Assembly: GCF_000143415.4 (NCBI RefSeq)
Contig: NW_003314298.1
Span: forward strand, 882,645 to 946,644
Direction: 5' to 3'
DNA length: 64,000 nt
DNA from: Selaginella moellendorffii
Taxonomy: Eukaryota; Streptophyta; Lycopodiopsida; Selaginellales; Selaginellaceae
In this document: positions 43,335-56,392 of the stretch, one piece after another
Position numbering within the stretch: the first letter of the stretch is position 1
Layout of the letters: every line of letters starts with the position of its first letter
Notes under the pieces: model-generated
Database searches by the model: none
What the model saw: the letters and a program-made list of their open reading frames with translations, nothing else
Told to the model about the DNA's origin: nothing
Position numbers and translations under genes: made by a program

Positions 43335-46300
43335 TGTAGCGCACGTGGTTTTGACCCTTTATCCTATGGTGATTTACCATAGGATAACACCACGAAGCGG
43401 AACCTAAACCCTCTTTGTGCCACGTGACAGATGCCACGTGTCACATACCACGTGTCCGTGCCACGTGTCCACAGGAACCCGAGGTTCAGGGCCTTGGGCC
43501 ACTGAACGAAGGAACGGTGCCAAACTCCCAAGCGTGACGCCAAGGAGTGATGGAACCGGACCACGGAGCAACTCCCGAGCATATAGCCCAAGGAGCGAAG
43601 GGACAGGGGCCCGGAGCGACTTGGAACAGTCCTAGAGCAACCAGCATCCCAATGCCAGGACCAGCACGCAAAACGGAGCCAAACGGAGTCTGGCGCTATT
43701 TCGGCATACCGGTGGCCTAACGCGAGGATATGGGTACTCCACCAACTAGCATGGAATGGAACTTGGGCTTAGACCCAAGCCGGACGCAGAACAAGGACAG
43801 GCACGCAAGCGGGAGCTAGACTATGCCTCAGGTTGGTCGGCCATGCCCGACCTACCCACTATCCCTACTATACATTTGGAACCCCCTATAGCCCCCCCCC
43901 CTTGAGGAACACACGCTTTGGGCTTTCACCCCAAGCCTCCCTTAGTATCTGGAGTTAGTCTCTGGGACAAGCTCGAAACTTACTAAATATGGAATGTCCC
44001 TAGATTGCGAATTTGGACACGGGACGAACACCATTGTGTTCAGGCCAATCTCTACATTCCGTAGATATGCCAAATGAGCAAATCTGGACACTTTCCATAA
44101 ATAGCATTTGGGACCGAAATGAGACTAACACAAAGGGCATGATAGCGAGGGTGTTTGGCAGACACGGTAAGCTATCATCTAGCGATGTTGAGGGACCAAG
44201 CTCAATATCGCGGGGGTTCCCAACACTAGCAAATGCAAGTCAACGAATGAGTTTCTCTAACCAGGTCAAGTATGCTTGACTAATAGCACTTAGGAATTCC
44301 GTCCTTATGCCTATCTGGTCAAGTGCACACGCGAGGACCAGTTTCTCAACTAGCTTAGGCGGAGACTAATAACGGGTCCAGCAATACCGACCTCCTGCCA
44401 TTGTGGCAGTAAGGTAAGAGTGTCCGTAAGGACTAGCCGACAGGTAACTTTCGATACCCGAAGTCACATGCGCGACACTCTCCCCCCCTTGGGAAGATCG
44501 ACGTCCTCGTCGATGCATTCTCGAGTCTAGAATACCGCCAAGGAAACAACTCCAGAAAAAGTTCACGGTACTCACACTATGTGAGAAATGCACCAACTTA
44601 AATGAGTTAAGGGGGCAACCTCTTTGTCTAACGCGGATGCGCTACCAGCTCAGACACCTTCCGGCCGTCGCCGACAAGGAAATGACCAACAGAATCAGCC
44701 ACCCTTGCTGCTCTGGGTGTCACCCAGCTACAAAAGTGTGATATGCCCTGCCCGCAGGAACATAGAGAGAGAAGCCAGAGGCCCCTACTCTCCTAAGCAA
44801 AGAAACCAAACCCGTCGGTAAGGTTTAGATAGACTACTGTCAACAGGCAGTTAGAGTTGTTTACACGGTCACGCCCTTTCACAGAATAAAGAACATCGAC
44901 AGAGAGGCGGGTTATGTGACCAGTCAACAGTAGCTACCCCATGACTAGAGATTTCACCATGCACACGAAGTGCCGAAGCCAGTCTGCCCATTACTGGCCC
45001 AAACTCAAAGATCAATAGATGGATAATATCAAAGTCAGAGACAATGATATCTTAGAGATTTAATTATCAGTGAATAAAGCTTAGATTAGAACACAAAAGT
45101 ATTCCAAGTAAGTTATCATCCGATAAACCAGTAGTATTGTAGATAGGACCCACCAAGATCATCATAATTGGTAAACATAGGAATCACCATCTAACAAAAT
45201 TGAATAGCAAGTATATCATCAAGGAAACGCAATGATGAAACTTAACTATCGAAGATAGTAGACAGTAAGCCAACAACTTACTAGAGAGAACTCAAAGAAC
45301 ACAAAGTATCATTGACTAACAAGCACAATGCTCGCGAATGTATCACCCAAAGGAAATAACATCCAAATCTATCAAAACTAACTCGAGCAACAATCAACAG
45401 AACAAAATGAATGTTGCAAAGCAAACAAACGCTTGTTCATATTAACCATTACACTAGCCAATCCGAATAGATCCCAGCCAACAACACGAAGGAACTCAAG
45501 TTGCCTAAGCAAGTGTTAGCAACATCCTACGGATGTCTCAAACCCAAGAGACCAATCCAGAGCAAACCACAAAGAATATGTGGTATTGTGAAAAGCCAAA
45601 AGCCATCAAAGAGAACAACCAACTATCATGAAAGATCGTCAATTAGCCCATCAATGTAGTGATGTATAATCATCGTTGAAGAAAGAATCTACCATCCCGA
45701 AGAATAGCAAATAATTCCAAACCAACAATAATCAAGCAAAACTTGTGATAAGGACAATTAACTACCCTAGATGATAGTCAATCATCACCAATGATTGCCA
45801 GATGCAAAAACCAACTTCAACATCGAAGCTAATGAGCCAAAATGCCTTCCCCAACAACTTCTAACAAATGGAACAATGAGCACAAAACTCAAGAACCAAA
45901 AGCTCGAAGAAGCCTATAACTAAGTTTTGCCTAATAATGATCACGAGTCTCATAGAAGCTAACTTCAATGCTAAAGAAGAAATCATGGTGCAACCCACAA
46001 TATCTTCCTCAACACATCCATAAGCCAAACTTTATAATGCCAAAGCTAATGAAGAGCATTTCTGCATCAATCCAAAAGCTAAGCATAACGAAGCTATGCT
46101 TAACAAGTGATCATCAAACGATCCTCCATGAATCCATCTATGCAAGACGTAACTCACTTCATAACAAGCTCAAAAAGAATCATTAATGATTGCTATATTC
46201 CGAACTCAAATCCAGCAAGGACTCAACATTCTAATATCGATCACTAACTCTTCTTCTCGTAGAGTTAGCATAGTCCACGACTAAATCACTTTTCAAGGAA

Positions 46301-49300
46301 AAGCTAAAGCTCAACCCTCTACTAAATAATCTCGTCTAGAACACAACTAACTCAACTTGCCACTCAGTTCGTTTGAACGTCAACACAGTTGCTAACTAGC
46401 AAATGCACGAATGCCAACAACACAAAGCTATAGCCAAATCATCAACACTATATTCATCAAGACTAATGAAACTCAATATCAATCCTTGGAAGGATATCTC
46501 ATTTCACTCAAGTCTCAATATCAACAATATCAATGACAAGGCATCACTTCAATGCTATCAACACCAGGACAAAGCTAGAAGAAAGCAAGAGTGAATCACC
46601 ACTCGGAGCTTTCCAGCAACCAAGCTAACCAAAGTCGAAGATACTATACTTAGTATCTGAGACCAATCCTTCAGCAAAACTCAGTGACAGATAACACATC
46701 ATCAAGGAGTGAATCACCACATCCAAGACTCAATGAAATCCAACACCACGGACTAAACGTAACCAAATGATATCGACAGAGATAGAATCGATATACTAAC
46801 ATAGGAAAGCTATGCAAGTCTAACGACACGATCCTCTGCAACACCATCCGGTAAAGCAAGCCCATCACTGCTAAATCATCATCGAGCAAAGCAAGTGTCA
46901 ATTGTCCTTGATGAAGTCTACAAGTAATCACTAGTCGCAAAGCAACTAACAATCACTCCTCAACTTGCGTTCACAAGACCCAAACACCAACTCATATCAT
47001 CGAGTCACATACTCATCCAATATGAACGTAATACCACAAGTATGAGATAAAAGTTCATAGATAAGCACAAACTAAATGACCACTCAAATCCAACTCAACT
47101 GTAATAAGCTCACTCAAACATTTAGCCACTAGCTCTGAGCATGCCTTGAAGAGGCTAGCTATGCATGATCAACACTCAGCCGAAACAAAAGTGAAGACCA
47201 TGAGATGAACTCATATCGGTACACAACCTCCTCATAGACAAAGCTATAGTACGGGTACCAACATCTCAACCTCAAACAACTAAGTTGGACATCACCATCC
47301 TCAGCCAAGGCGCAGGGCCACCAAGACCAAGTCAAGATTAGTGAGAGCTCACTACTCTCATAGAGTCTTAGCGAAATGCAAGGTGCAATCTGCCACCGAG
47401 CATAATGCTACAAAAGAAAGGCATAAGAGTCACCTTTCTTAGAAAAGCGCAACGGCCACTTTCCTACATCAACTCCAGACTCTATCCAACCCAATTGCTT
47501 TAGCCCCAAAAGTCAGCATCCCTTTCGGGCCGCATCATACAAACTACTTACTAAGATCTAAGCCAACCGAAGTCAACTCCAACCTCTTCACTAGTTTGTA
47601 CTGGCTTTCGAAAACAGAATGGTTTTCGGACAAAGTGATCAACAGATCAGCCATTGGAAAAGCCTAAGAAAATTTGTGGAAAATTTCCATCCTAGAGAAA
47701 GAATGACTCTCAGTCCAGGATTGCAAACTTTCAAGACTCAACCAACTTCATCCTACAAACAACTTCACATAGGTTCACCTCGACACAGATTCTTATGATC
47801 CATAATATGCTTAAGCATCGAACATCTTTGCCCATTTTCCTGACATCCAACTCCGACATCCGCAAAGTGCAAAATGAACATCCAAGGCTTGATCACGAAG
47901 ACCACATCTTCGGATATCCACATTGCACTAACACTCTTCTTCAATCATCTTCAAGATCCAATGTGAAGCCAAAACACTAACAAGAAAAATGACATGGAAA
48001 AAAAAATCAAGGTCCAAAGAAAATTCCTCATCACTTGAAATAACAATGCCACTTCCACTAACACAAGTGCTAGTGACGTCAATGCCCCAACTCCACATCT
48101 TCTCCATCCAACAATCTACTCCAAGTGCTAACGGATCAACCGACAAGCTATAGCAAATGAATGCTACAACCCTTTTCCAACACCTTAGTGGGCAAACTTA
48201 AGGAAACAAGGTACTTACTTAAGCTTAGCATAATGGACCACTATAGAGAATCCAATCAAAGCTACTACAATGCTACTTCGTGTAAGTAGACTAGCTTCTC
48301 CATCAACCACTTTGGGGTTGATCATCATTTACCCAAGCAACTTCGTAAACACATTGCTCATTATCACATGGATATGATATAAATCACAATGACTTGATCA
48401 TCAATTGAGTAACGCAATGAGCAAAGCTTATGTCATTACTTCAAATGTTTATGTGAGTATCAAATGCCAACTCGATTCGACAAAATGCAACATAAATGCC
48501 ACACTCCACCAATAGAGATTTATGACACCCAACACCACTAACTTTTGTTCACAACACAGACAAGCTTATGCCACTCTCTTTCCGACCAATCTCAAAACTA
48601 TTCCAACACCAAGCTACTCAAGGAGCAATAACAAGGTTCCCCAGAAAAGAATTGAGCATTGCAACCCAAGTCTTCCAACAGCGAGCCTAGACAAAATGGT
48701 TTAGTGTTTCACCACTATCCATCCCATAACTCACCACTTGTAAGACCACCATCTCCAACATGCATCAAGGTAGGGACTCTTGATTGCATAATGTAAACAC
48801 GAGCAATGAGTCACACCTCGTTGCAAATCATCTCTTCAAGAAGAGAACATGATTTACGTCTTTGATCCTTCGTCCCCAATGAGTCTCTTTCCGGTCTCAT
48901 CTTTGACCAAACCTCAAACTTGCTTTCGCACTGCCTTCAGTTCAATCGAAGAAAAGTTTATAAGAGATCACAGCAATAATTACATGAACCAATAGACTAT
49001 TCCCTACAGTCTTGATTGATCCACTTATAATCATGCCTAGGAAGGATCTACTAGTGCCATGCTAAACAGCTATGGACCAGCCTATTTGCCACTCATAGCA
49101 AACCCAGGGAGGTTTGCTTTCACCCATGGTACATGGAACAACTCATGGAACCACCGATAGGCTAACATTAATCCTGCCAACTCAAAGTGTAACCTCGAGT
49201 TGCTAATGCGCCTCACTCACGAGCCCAAGCGCAAACTCGTGCTACTGGAACAACTCAAATCCATCTTATGAGCCCAAGAGCAAGCTCACATAATTACGGT

Positions 49301-49462
49301 ACAAGAAGGTAACCGAATCCATACCCAAGGAACGATTGCGAAGTCTTTGCACCCAAAACGTGTACCCACTCGGATCATCGTTTTCATCTCTGCGTATGCA
49401 ACGAGACTAGTTGCCCAATCTCATTGAATAGTACTCGCTGAGACTCATTCTCTGATACCAAC
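43335..49462 (-). mobile_element. Family B non-coding LTR element, copy 2
   Basis: Minus orientation: 3' LTR 43335-44477 (1143 bp), polypurine tract at 44478-44500, and an interior 44478-49462 of about 5 kb with only short open frames and no gag or pol motif (a large retrotransposon derivative, or LARD). The 5' side has the primer site, but the LTR there is the 162-bp family A LTR at 49463, so the two families have recombined at their shared LTR ends. Confidence 0.8.
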
Positions 49463-50290
49463 TGTAGCGCACCTTATCTCTCTCCCCTTAAGCCAACTGG
49501 AAAAGGGGCAATTGCTTGATGAGAGAGCCCTTAGTGGCTATTTTATCCCCATTTATCTCCCAAGGTTCCAAGGATCCACGGTGACAGTATATCCAAATCT
49601 CATCCCATGATCACATGCGCTACACTCACCCCCCCTTCAGAGATGTCAATGTCCTCATTGACTATTGACTAACAACCCCTACTGAGCCAAGGGGAACCAG
49701 CACCTCCATTTCCGCACTCAATCTACCAATCCTTCCATTGTGTAGACTAGCTATTCCATGTGAGGCAACTAGTCATCCACCCGTACCGCAGTCCCACGGT
49801 GGATACCTTCGTCCGTGGATACTCCACACAAGAGGAAGGACGTATGCATGGATGCCCAATACGTACGATTTCAAATTTTTAGGGGTAGGAATATACCTTG
49901 CTCAAGGGTATATTATACTTTTAAGTAGCCACTAATCAATGGGAATCGAACCCGTGCCATTTGCTCCGATACCAACTGTAGCGCACGTGGTTTTGACCCT
50001 TTATCCTATGGTGATTTACCATAGGATAACACCACGAAGCGGAACCTAAACCCTCTTTGTGATTAACCAAGGTTCCAAGGATCCACGGTGACAGTATATC
50101 CAAATCTCATCCCATGATCACATGCGCTACACTCACCCCCCCTTCAGAGATGTCAATGTCCTCATTGACTATTGACTAACAACCCTTACTGAGCCAAGGG
50201 GAACTAGCACCTCCATTTCCGCACTCAATCTACCAATCCTTCCATTGTGTAGACTAGCTATTCCATGCGCGACACTGCTCTGATACCAAA
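49463..50290 (-). mobile_element. Family A TRIM plus chimeric LTR fragments
   Basis: LTR 49463-49624, interior 49625-49976. Next comes the last 85 bp of a family B LTR (49977-50061) fused to a partial family A LTR (to 50131) and part of an interior (to about 50265). A few bases of family B LTR end and a primer site follow, against the next family B LTR at 50291. Confidence 0.75.
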
Positions 50291-53200
50291 TGTAGCGCAC
50301 GTGGTTTTGACCCTTTATCCTATGGTGATTTACCATAGGATAACACCACGAAGCGGAACCTAAACCCTCTTTGTGCCACGTGACAGATGCCACGTGTCAC
50401 ATACCACGTGTCCGTGCCATGTGTCCACAGGAACCCGAGGTTCAGGGCCTTGGGCCACTGAACGAAGGAACGGTGCCAAACTCCCAAGCGTGACGCCAAG
50501 GAGTGATGGAACCGGACCACGGAGCAACTCCCGAGCATATAGCCCAAGGAGCGAAGGGACAGGGGCCCGGAGCGACTTGGAACAGTCCTAGAGCAACCAG
50601 CATCCCAATGCCAGGACCAGCACGCAAAACGGAGCCAAACGGAGTCTGGCGCTATTTCGGCATACCGGTGGCCTAACGCGAGGATATGGGTACTCCACCA
50701 ACTAGCATGGAATGGAACTTGGGCTTAGACCCAAGCCGGACGCAGAACAAGGACAGGCATGCAAGCGGGAGCTAGACTATGCCTCAGGTTGGTCGGCCAT
50801 GCCCGACCTACCCACTATCCCTACTATACATTTGGAACCCCCTATAGCCCCCCCCCCTTGAGGAACACACGCTTTGGGCTTTCACCCCAAGCCTCCCTTA
50901 GTATCTGGAGTTAGTCTCTGGGACAAGCTCGAAACTTACTAAATATGGAATGTCCCTAGATTGCGAATTTGGACACGGGACGAACACCATTGTGTTCAGG
51001 CCAATCTCTACATTCCGTAGATATGCCAAATGAGCAAATCTGGACACTTTCCATAAATAGCATTTGGGACCGAAATGAGACTAACACAAAGGGCATGATA
51101 GCGAGGGTGTTTGGCAGACACGGTAAGCTATCATCTAGCGATGTTGAGGGACCAAGCTCAATATCGCGGGGGTTCCCAACACTAGCAAGTGCAAGTCAAC
51201 GAATGAGTTTCTCTAACCAGGTCAAGTATGCTTGACTAATAGCACTTAGGAATTCCGTCCTTATGCCCATCTGGTCAAGTGCACACGCGTGGACCAGTTT
51301 CTCAACTAGCTTAGGCGGAGACTAATAACGGGTCCAGCAATACCGACCTCCTGCCATCGTGGCAGTAAGGTAAGAGTGTCCGTAAGGACTAGCCGACAGG
51401 TAACTTTCGATACCCGAAGTCACATGCGCGACACTCTCCCCCCCTTGGGAAGATCGACGTCCTCGTCGATGCATTCTCGAGTCTAGAATACCGCCAAGGA
51501 AACAACTCCAGAAAAAGTTCACGGTACTCACACTATGTGAGAAATGCACCAACTTAAATGAGTTAAGGGGGCAACCTCTTTGTCTAACGCGGATGCGCTA
51601 CTAGCTCAGACACCTTCCGGCCGTCGCCGACAAGGAAATGACCAACGGAGTCAGCCACCCCTGCTGCTCTGGGAGTCACCCAGCTTACAAAAGTGTGATA
51701 TGCCCTGCCCGCAGGAACATAGAGAGAGAAGCCAGAGGCCCCTACTCTCCTAAGCAAAGAAACCAAACCCGTCGGTAAGGTTTAGATAGACTACTGTCAA
51801 CAGGCAGTTTAGAGTTGTTTACACGGTCACGCCCTTTCACAGAATAAAGAACATCGACAGAGAGGCGGGTTATGTGACCAGTCAACAGTAGCTACCCCAT
51901 GACTAGAGATTTCACCATGCACACGAAGTGCCGAAGCCAGTCTGCCCATTACTGGCCCAAACTCAAAGATCAATAGATGGACAATATCAAAGTCAGAGAC
52001 AATGATATCTTAGAGATTTAATTATCAGTGAATAAAGCTTAGATTAGAACACAAAAGTATTCCAAGTAAGTTATCATCCGATAAACCAGTAGTATTGTAG
52101 ATAGGACCCACCAAGATCATCATAATTGGTAAACATAGGAATCACCATCTAACAAAATTGAATAGCAAGTATATCATCAAGGAAACGCAATGATGAAACT
52201 TAACTATCGAAGATAGTAGACAGTAAGCCAACAACTTACTAGAGAGAACTCAAAGAACACAAAGTATCATTGACTAACAAGCACAATGCTCGCGAATGTA
52301 TCACCCAAAGGAAATAACATCCAAATCTATCAAAACTAACTCGAGCAACAATCAACAGAACAAAATGAATGTTGCAAAGCAAACAAACGCTTGTTCATAT
52401 TAACCATTACACTAGCCAATCCGAATAGATCCCAGCCAACAACACGAAGGAACTCAAGTTGCCTAAGCAAGTGTTAGCAACATCCTACGGATGTCTCAAA
52501 CCCAAGAGACCAATCCAGAGCAAACCACAAAGAATATGTGGTATTGTGAAAAGCCAAAAGCCATCAAAGAGAACAACCAACTATCATGAAAGATCGTCAA
52601 TTAGCCCATCAATGTAGTGATGTATAATCATCGTTGAAGAAAGAATCTACCATCCCGAAGAATAGCAAATAATTCCAAACCAACAATAATCAAGCAAAAC
52701 TTGTGATAAGGACAATTAACTACCCTAGATGATAGTCAATCATCACCAATGATTGCCAGATGCAAAAACCAACTTCAACATCGAAGCTAATGAGCCAAAA
52801 TGCCTTCCCCAACAACTTCTAACAAATGGAACAATGAGCACAAAACTCAAGAACCAAAAGCTCGAAGAAGCCTATAACTAAGTTTTGCCTAATAATGATC
52901 ACGAGTCTCATAGAAGCTAACTTCAATGCTAAAGAAGAAATCATGGTGCAACCCACAATATCTTCCTCAACACATCCATAAGCCAAACTTTATAATGCCA
53001 AAGCTAATGAAGAGCATTTCTGCATCAATCCAAAAGCTAAGCATAACGAAGCTATGCTTAACAAGTGATCATCAAACGATCCTCCATGAATCCATCTATG
53101 CAAGACGTAACTCACTTCATAACAAGCTCAAAAAGAATCATTAATGATTGCTATATTCCGAACTCAAATCCAGCAAGGACTCAACATTCTAATATCGATC

Positions 53201-56200
53201 ACTAACTCTTCTTCTCGTAGAGTTAGCATAGTCCACGACTAAATCACTTTTCAAGGAAAAGCTAAAGCTCAACCCTCTACTAAATAATCTCGTCTAGAAC
53301 ACAACTAACTCAACTTGCCACTCAGTTCGTTTGAACGTCAACACAGTTGCTAACTAGCAAATGCACGAATGCCAACAACACAAAGCTATAGCCAAATCAT
53401 CAACACTATATTCATCAAGACTAATGAAACTCAATATCAATCCTTGGAAGGATATCTCATTTCACTCAGATCTCAATATCAACAATGTCAATGACAAAGC
53501 ATCACTTCAATGCCATCAACACCAAAACAAAGCTAGAAGAAAGCATGAGTGAATCACCACTCGGAGCTTTCCAGCAACCAAGCTAACCAAGGTCGAAGAT
53601 ACTTTAATTAGTAATCGAGACCAATCCTCTAACAATACTCAGTTACAGATAACACATCATCAAGGAGTGATTCACCACGTCCAAGACTCAATGAAATCCA
53701 ACACTACGGACTAAATGTAACCAAATGATATCGACAGAGGTAGAGTCGACATGTCAACATGGAAAACCCATGTATGTCTAACGACACGATCCTCCGCAAC
53801 ACTATTCGGTAAAGCAAGCCCACCACTGCTAAATCATCATCGAGCAAAGCAAGTGTCAACGGTCCTTGATGAAGTCTACAAGTAATCACTAGTCGCAAAG
53901 CAACTAACAATCACTCCTCAACTTGCGTTCACAAGACTCAAACACCAACTCTTGTCATCAAGTTATATACTTATCTAGCATAAACATAATACCTCAAACA
54001 TGAGATAAAAGTTCATGGACAAGCACAAACTAAATGACCACTCGAATCCAACTCAACCGTAATAAGCTCACTAAAACATTTAGCCACTAGCTCTGAGCAT
54101 GCCTTGAAGAGGCTAGCTATGTGATCAACACCCAGTCGAAACTAAAGTGAAGACCATGAGATGGACTCATATTGGTACACAACCTCCTCATAGACAATGC
54201 TATAGTACGGGTACCAACATCTCAACCTCAAACAACTAAGTTGGACATCACCATCCTCAGCCAAGGTGCAGCCACCAAGACCAAGTCAAGATCAGTAAGA
54301 GCTCACTACTCTCATAGAGTCTAACGTAATGCAAGGTGCAAACTGCCACCAAGCACAACGCTACAAAAGAAAGGCACAAGGGTCACCTTTCTTAGAAAAG
54401 CGCAACAACCACTTTTCTACACCAACTCCAGACTCTATCCAACTCAATTGCCTTAGCCCTAAAAGTCAGCATCCCTTTCGGGTCGCATCATACAAACTAC
54501 TTACTAAGGTTTAAGCCAACCGAAGCCAACTCCAACCCCTTCAATAGTTTGTACTGGCTTACGAAAACAGAAAGGTTTTCGGACAAAGTGATCAACAGAT
54601 CAGCCATTGGAAAAGCCTAAGAAAATTTGTGGAAAATTTCCATCCTAGAGAAAGAATGACTCTCAGTCCAGGATTGCAAACTTTCAAGACTCAACCAACT
54701 TCATCCTACAAACAACTTCACATAGGTTCACCTCGACACAGATTCTTATGATCCATAATATGCTTAAGCATCGAACATCTTTGCCCATTTTCCTGACATC
54801 CAACTCCGACATCCGCAAAGTGCAAAATGAACATCCAAGGCTTGATCACGAAGACCACATCTTCGGATATCCACATTGCACTAACACTCTTCTTCAATCA
54901 TCTTCAAGATCCAATGTGAAGCCAAAACACTAACAAGAAAAATGACATGGAAAAAAAAAATCAAGGTCCAAGGAAAATTCCTCATCACTTGAAATAACAA
55001 TGCCACTTCCACTAACACAAGTGCTAGTGACGTCAATGCCCCAACTCCACATCTTCTCCATCCAACAATCTACTCCAAGTGCTAACGGATCAACCGATAA
55101 GCTATAGCAAATGAATGCTACAACCCTTTTCCAACACCTTAGTGGGCAAACTTAAGGAAACAAGGTACCTACTTAAGCTTAGCATAATGGACCACTATAG
55201 AGAATCCAATCAAAGCTACTACAATGCTACTTCGTGTAAGTAGACTAGCTTCTCCATCAACCACTTTGGGGTTGATCATCATTTACCCAAGCAACTTCGT
55301 AAACACATTGCTCATTATCACATGGATATGATATAAATCACAATGACTTGATCATCAATTGAGTAACGCAATGAGCAAAGCTTATGTCATTACTTCAAAT
55401 GTTTATATGAGTATCAAATGCCAACTCGATTCGACAAAATGCAACATAAATGCCACACTCCACCAATAGAGATTTATGACACCCAACACCACTAACTTTT
55501 GTTCACAACACAGACAAGCTTATGCCACTCTCTTTCCGACCAATCTCAAAACTATTCCAACACCAAGCTACTCAAGGAGCAATAACAAGGTTCCCCAGAA
55601 AAGAATTGAGCATTGCAACCCAAGTCTTCCAACAGCGAGCCTAGACAAAATGGTTTAGTGTTTCACCACTATCCATCCCATAACTCACCACTTGTAAGAC
55701 CACCATCTCCAACATGCATCAAGGTAGGGACTCTTGATTGCATAATGTAAACACGAGCAATGAGTCACACCTCGTTGCAAATCATCTCTTCAAGAAGAGA
55801 ACATGATTTACGTCTTTGATCCTCCGTCCCCGATGCCTCTCTTTTCGGTCTCATCTTTGACCAAACCTCAAGCTTGCTTTCACACTGCCTTCAGTTCAAT
55901 CGAAGAAAAGTTTATGAGAGAGCACGGCAATGATTACTTGAACCAATAGACTAATCCTTATAGTCTTGATTGATCCACTTATAATCATGCCTAGGAAGGA
56001 TCCACTAGTGCCGTGCTAAACAGCTACGGACCAGCCTATTTGCCACTCATAGCAAACTCAGGGAAAGTTTACTTTCACCCACGGTATATGGAACAACTCA
56101 TGGAACCACCGATAGGCTAACATTAATCCTGCCAACTCAAAGTGTAACCTCAAGTTGCTAATGCGCCTCACTCAAACTCGTGCAAATGGAACATCTCCAA

Positions 56201-56392
56201 ACCATCCTATGAGCCCAAGCGCAAGCTCACATCATAAGGTACAACAAGGTAACCCAAAACCTATCCCAAGGAACCAATGCGAAGTCTTTGCACCAAAACG
56301 TGTACCCACTCGGATCATCGTTTTCATCTCTGCGTATGCAACAAGACTAGTTGCCCAATCTCATTGAATAGTACTCGCTGAGACTCATTCTC
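50291..56392 (-). mobile_element. Family B non-coding LTR element, copy 3
   Basis: 3' LTR 50291-51433 and interior 51434-56392, a direct repeat of 43335-49462 with an offset of 6956 bp. It breaks off at 56392, 6 bp short of the primer site, and the next bases are in opposite orientation. Confidence 0.8.
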
